From: JAFAQB01 sp046724555
Lineage (GTDB): Archaea; Thermoproteota; Nitrososphaeria; Nitrososphaerales; Nitrososphaeraceae
Assembly (NCBI GenBank): GCA_046724555.1
Contig: JBKOWU010000148.1
Location: 1-8,044 of the forward strand
Length of the DNA stretch: 8,044 bases
Direction of reading: 5' to 3'
Shown: positions 7,090 through 8,044 of the stretch, piece by piece
Numbering within the stretch: position 1 is the first letter of the stretch
Layout: each line of letters begins with the position of its first letter
The notes under the pieces: model-generated
Told to the model about the DNA's origin: nothing
Databases searched by the model: none
Seen by the model: only the letters and a program-made list of their open reading frames with translations
Made by a program: the position numbers and the translations under genes

Positions 7090-7110
7090 CTCCACTGGAA
7101 ATAAAGGGGT
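7090..7110 (+). promoter_or_regulatory. Origin recognition box ORB2
   Basis: Exact 21-bp repeat of ORB1, with dyad at 7091-7099 and GGGGT at 7106-7110; GTA also recurs after one mismatched base. The start-to-start distance of 62 bp is close to six helical turns, so both boxes would face the same side of the DNA. Between them lie the palindrome ATGTTAACAT (7060-7069) and further GTTAA/TTAAC units. Confidence 0.85.
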
Positions 7111-7182
7111 TGTATTCTGGCTTCTTTACTATTCCTATCCAGGATTTGTTAATAAGCTGTTAAGTTGTGAATATGTATCACC

Positions 7183-7203
7183 ACCCCAGTGTTTCTATTG
7201 TAA
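7183..7203 (-). promoter_or_regulatory. Degenerate inverted ORB-like site
   Basis: Compared with the reverse complement of ORB1/2, 14 of 21 bases agree, including ACCCC (the G-string on the minus strand) and the TTTC stretch; the dyad half is poor. Opposite orientation to ORB1/2, as happens in origins where boxes flank an unwinding element. Confidence 0.35.
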
Positions 7204-7204
7204 C

Positions 7205-7320
7205 CCATATTATGTAACCTTAAGATATATTGTAAGCAGTTTAATTCGTTTATCAATATTTATTGATTCAACCATTTAAAAATAAAAATAGAACCCATTA
7301 TAGATTAAAGTTTAGAATGT
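7205..7320. other. AT-rich candidate unwinding element
   Basis: Roughly three-quarters A or T over this stretch, between the degenerate inverted ORB and the direct ORB-like site near cdc6. It includes the near-perfect palindrome ATCAATATTTATTGAT (7252-7267) and the A-rich run ATTTAAAAATAAAAATAG (7274-7291). Composition and position suit a duplex-unwinding element, but the cdc6 promoter must lie in the same place and could explain the composition. Confidence 0.4.
7275..7284 (+). promoter_or_regulatory. TATA-like promoter of orc1/cdc6
   Basis: TTTAAAAATA matches the archaeal TATA style and is the best candidate upstream of cdc6. It predicts a start near 7303-7310 and a leader of about 65 nt, long enough to carry the GGTGA ribosome site. 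The ORB-like site at 7320-7340 would then lie just past the transcription start, where bound initiator could repress its own gene. Confidence 0.35.
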
Positions 7321-7340
7321 TGGATAGGAAAAATAGGGGT
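7320..7340 (+). promoter_or_regulatory. Degenerate direct ORB-like site before cdc6
   Basis: 14 of 21 bases match ORB1/2, with GGAAA (7327-7331) and GGGGT (7336-7340) kept at the exact spacing; the left half of the dyad is lost. Same orientation as ORB1/2 and 33 bp before the cdc6 start codon. Possible weak initiator site or autoregulatory operator. Confidence 0.4.
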
Positions 7341-7361
7341 GTGTGTCTCCGACCACTTACC

Positions 7362-7366
7362 GGTGA
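7362..7366 (+). promoter_or_regulatory. Ribosome site GGTGA that sets the TTG start of cdc6
   Basis: GGTGA pairs with the UCACC near the 3' end of archaeal 16S rRNA and ends six bases before TTG 7373. No comparable site precedes ATG 7424 (only CGGGAAAA), so the TTG is favoured. Confidence 0.6.
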
Positions 7367-7372
7367 ATCATT

Positions 7373-8044
7373 TTGAGTGACGACTCACTTGATAGTATTT
7401 TTGAAAGGGCTACAACGGGAAAAATGCTGGTTAAAAATCGGCGAACACTTACGATAGATTATGTACCTGAAACTCTTCCATTTAGAAACGATGAAACTAA
7501 ATCAATTGCACAGGCATTATCTGTAATTTTAAGAGGAGCAAGACCATCTAATCTATTACTTTTTGGTAAACCTGGTACAGGAAAAACAGCAGTAGCTAAA
7601 AATGTAATTGAACGTTTACGTAAGAAAGCAAAGGATGTTGGAATAAACGTAATAGTGCCATTTATTAACGCAAAAACTGCAAATACGGCTTACAAAGTTC
7701 TTTATGAAATTGCTGAGGATATGGGAATTAATAAAGCAGAAAAGAGGTTGCAAGTACATTTTACTGGGCTTTCAATTGGTGAAGCTACAGATAGAATTCT
7801 TGATTTTATTCAAAGTAAAAAATTTCATGTTGTATTGGTAATGGACGAGATCGATTCGCTAGTAGATAAAAATGGTGATGATATTCTATATAATTTTACT
7901 AGGGCAAATGAGCGGATCTCTGAAGGGGGTTTTATCAGCTTAATTGGTATATCTAACAGTCTTACATTTAAAGATAAACTTGATCCACGTGTTCGAAGCA
8001 GTTTAAGTGAAGAAGAGATGGTATTTAATCCATATACTGTAGAA
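7373..8044 (+). CDS. cdc6: Orc1/Cdc6 replication initiator, N-terminal part (3' end outside window)
   Basis: AAA+ ATPase that binds ORB sites, opens the origin and loads the MCM helicase. 224 residues are present of a family usually near 390-420; the lid end and DNA-binding winged helix are beyond the window. Visible: N-terminal LDSIFERATTGK, then NRRTLTIDYVPETLPFR (22-38, the conserved approach to the ATPase core); Walker A GKPGTGKT (65-72); Walker B VLVMDEID (154-161); sensor 1 GISNS (192-196); DPRVRSSL (204-211), the box VII region with the trans-acting arginine; and the start of the F.PYT motif. Start: TTG at 7373, preceded by GGTGA (7362-7366, one mismatch-free core of the anti-16S sequence) at 6 nt spacing; the frame is closed by TGA at 7364. 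The first ATG (7424) would cut 17 residues that look like family sequence. Directly follows oriC. Confidence 0.96.
   Translation, partial: MSDDSLDSIFERATTGKMLVKNRRTLTIDYVPETLPFRNDETKSIAQALSVILRGARPSNLLLFGKPGTGKTAVAKNVIERLRKKAKDVGINVIVPFINAKTANTAYKVLYEIAEDMGINKAEKRLQVHFTGLSIGEATDRILDFIQSKKFHVVLVMDEIDSLVDKNGDDILYNFTRANERISEGGFISLIGISNSLTFKDKLDPRVRSSLSEEEMVFNPYTVE

Larger units (their letters stand above)
6726..7372. other. Proposed chromosomal replication origin (oriC)
   Basis: 647 non-coding bases directly upstream of orc1/cdc6, the usual place for an archaeal origin. It contains two perfect ORB-type boxes (7028-7048, 7090-7110), two weaker ORB-like sites (7183-7203 inverted, 7320-7340 direct), eleven TTAAC/GTTAA loci between 6795 and 7163, and an AT-rich stretch (about 7205-7320) suitable for unwinding. 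No open frame of note crosses it. The call rests on ORB form plus the neighbouring initiator gene; GC-skew over the whole chromosome would be the independent evidence. Confidence 0.85.

Noticed and set aside
7028..7110. The two 21-bp repeats as a minimal CRISPR or a mobile-element end
   Set aside because: Only two direct copies, no third repeat, no transposase or cas gene; dyad plus G-string and the adjacent cdc6 fit ORBs.

Overview
The window looks like the chromosomal replication-origin neighbourhood of an AT-rich ammonia-oxidising-type archaeon (Thaumarchaeota/Nitrososphaerota; a Nitrosocosmicus- or Nitrosopumilus-like genome would fit). The archaeal markers are the large subunit of DNA polymerase D (DP2), geranylgeranylglyceryl phosphate synthase (GGGPS, archaeal ether lipids), an Orc1/Cdc6 initiator, and two perfect copies of an ORB-type origin recognition box. 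The thaumarchaeal assignment is inference from protein style and gene set, not from a search.

Layout. Positions 2-493 (+) are the C-terminal 163 codons of serine hydroxymethyltransferase (glyA), cut by the window edge. It converges across a 355-base gap on a minus-strand two-gene unit: GGGPS (5131-4391), then polD large subunit (4382-849). A strong Shine-Dalgarno for DP2 overlaps the GGGPS stop codon, so the two are probably one transcript with coupled translation. A hairpin followed by five T (minus strand, 578-603) may end it. Upstream of GGGPS is a roughly 460-base divergent intergenic region (5132-5592) with a TATA-like element for GGGPS and three inverted repeats that could be structured RNA or operators. 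Rightward genes follow: a small protein with a sigma-region-4-like helix-turn-helix (about 5593-5964), a T7 tract, then a protein with an N-terminal membrane segment, coiled coil and winged helix (6018-6725).

Positions 6726-7372 are non-coding and carry the proposed oriC. There are two identical 21-bp ORBs in the same orientation, 62 bp apart, two weaker ORB-like sites nearer cdc6, an unusually dense cluster of TTAAC/GTTAA motifs including a 13-bp direct repeat, and an AT-rich stretch that could unwind. Directly after it, a TTG codon preceded by GGTGA starts orc1/cdc6 (7373 to the window end, partial), with Walker A, Walker B, sensor 1 and the box VII arginine region visible.

Taken together, initiator, origin and replicative polymerase subunit sit within about 6.5 kb. 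The most interesting undescribed elements are the membrane-anchored winged-helix protein beside the origin, its HTH neighbour, the TTAAC motif array inside oriC, and the structured intergenic region at 5300-5490.
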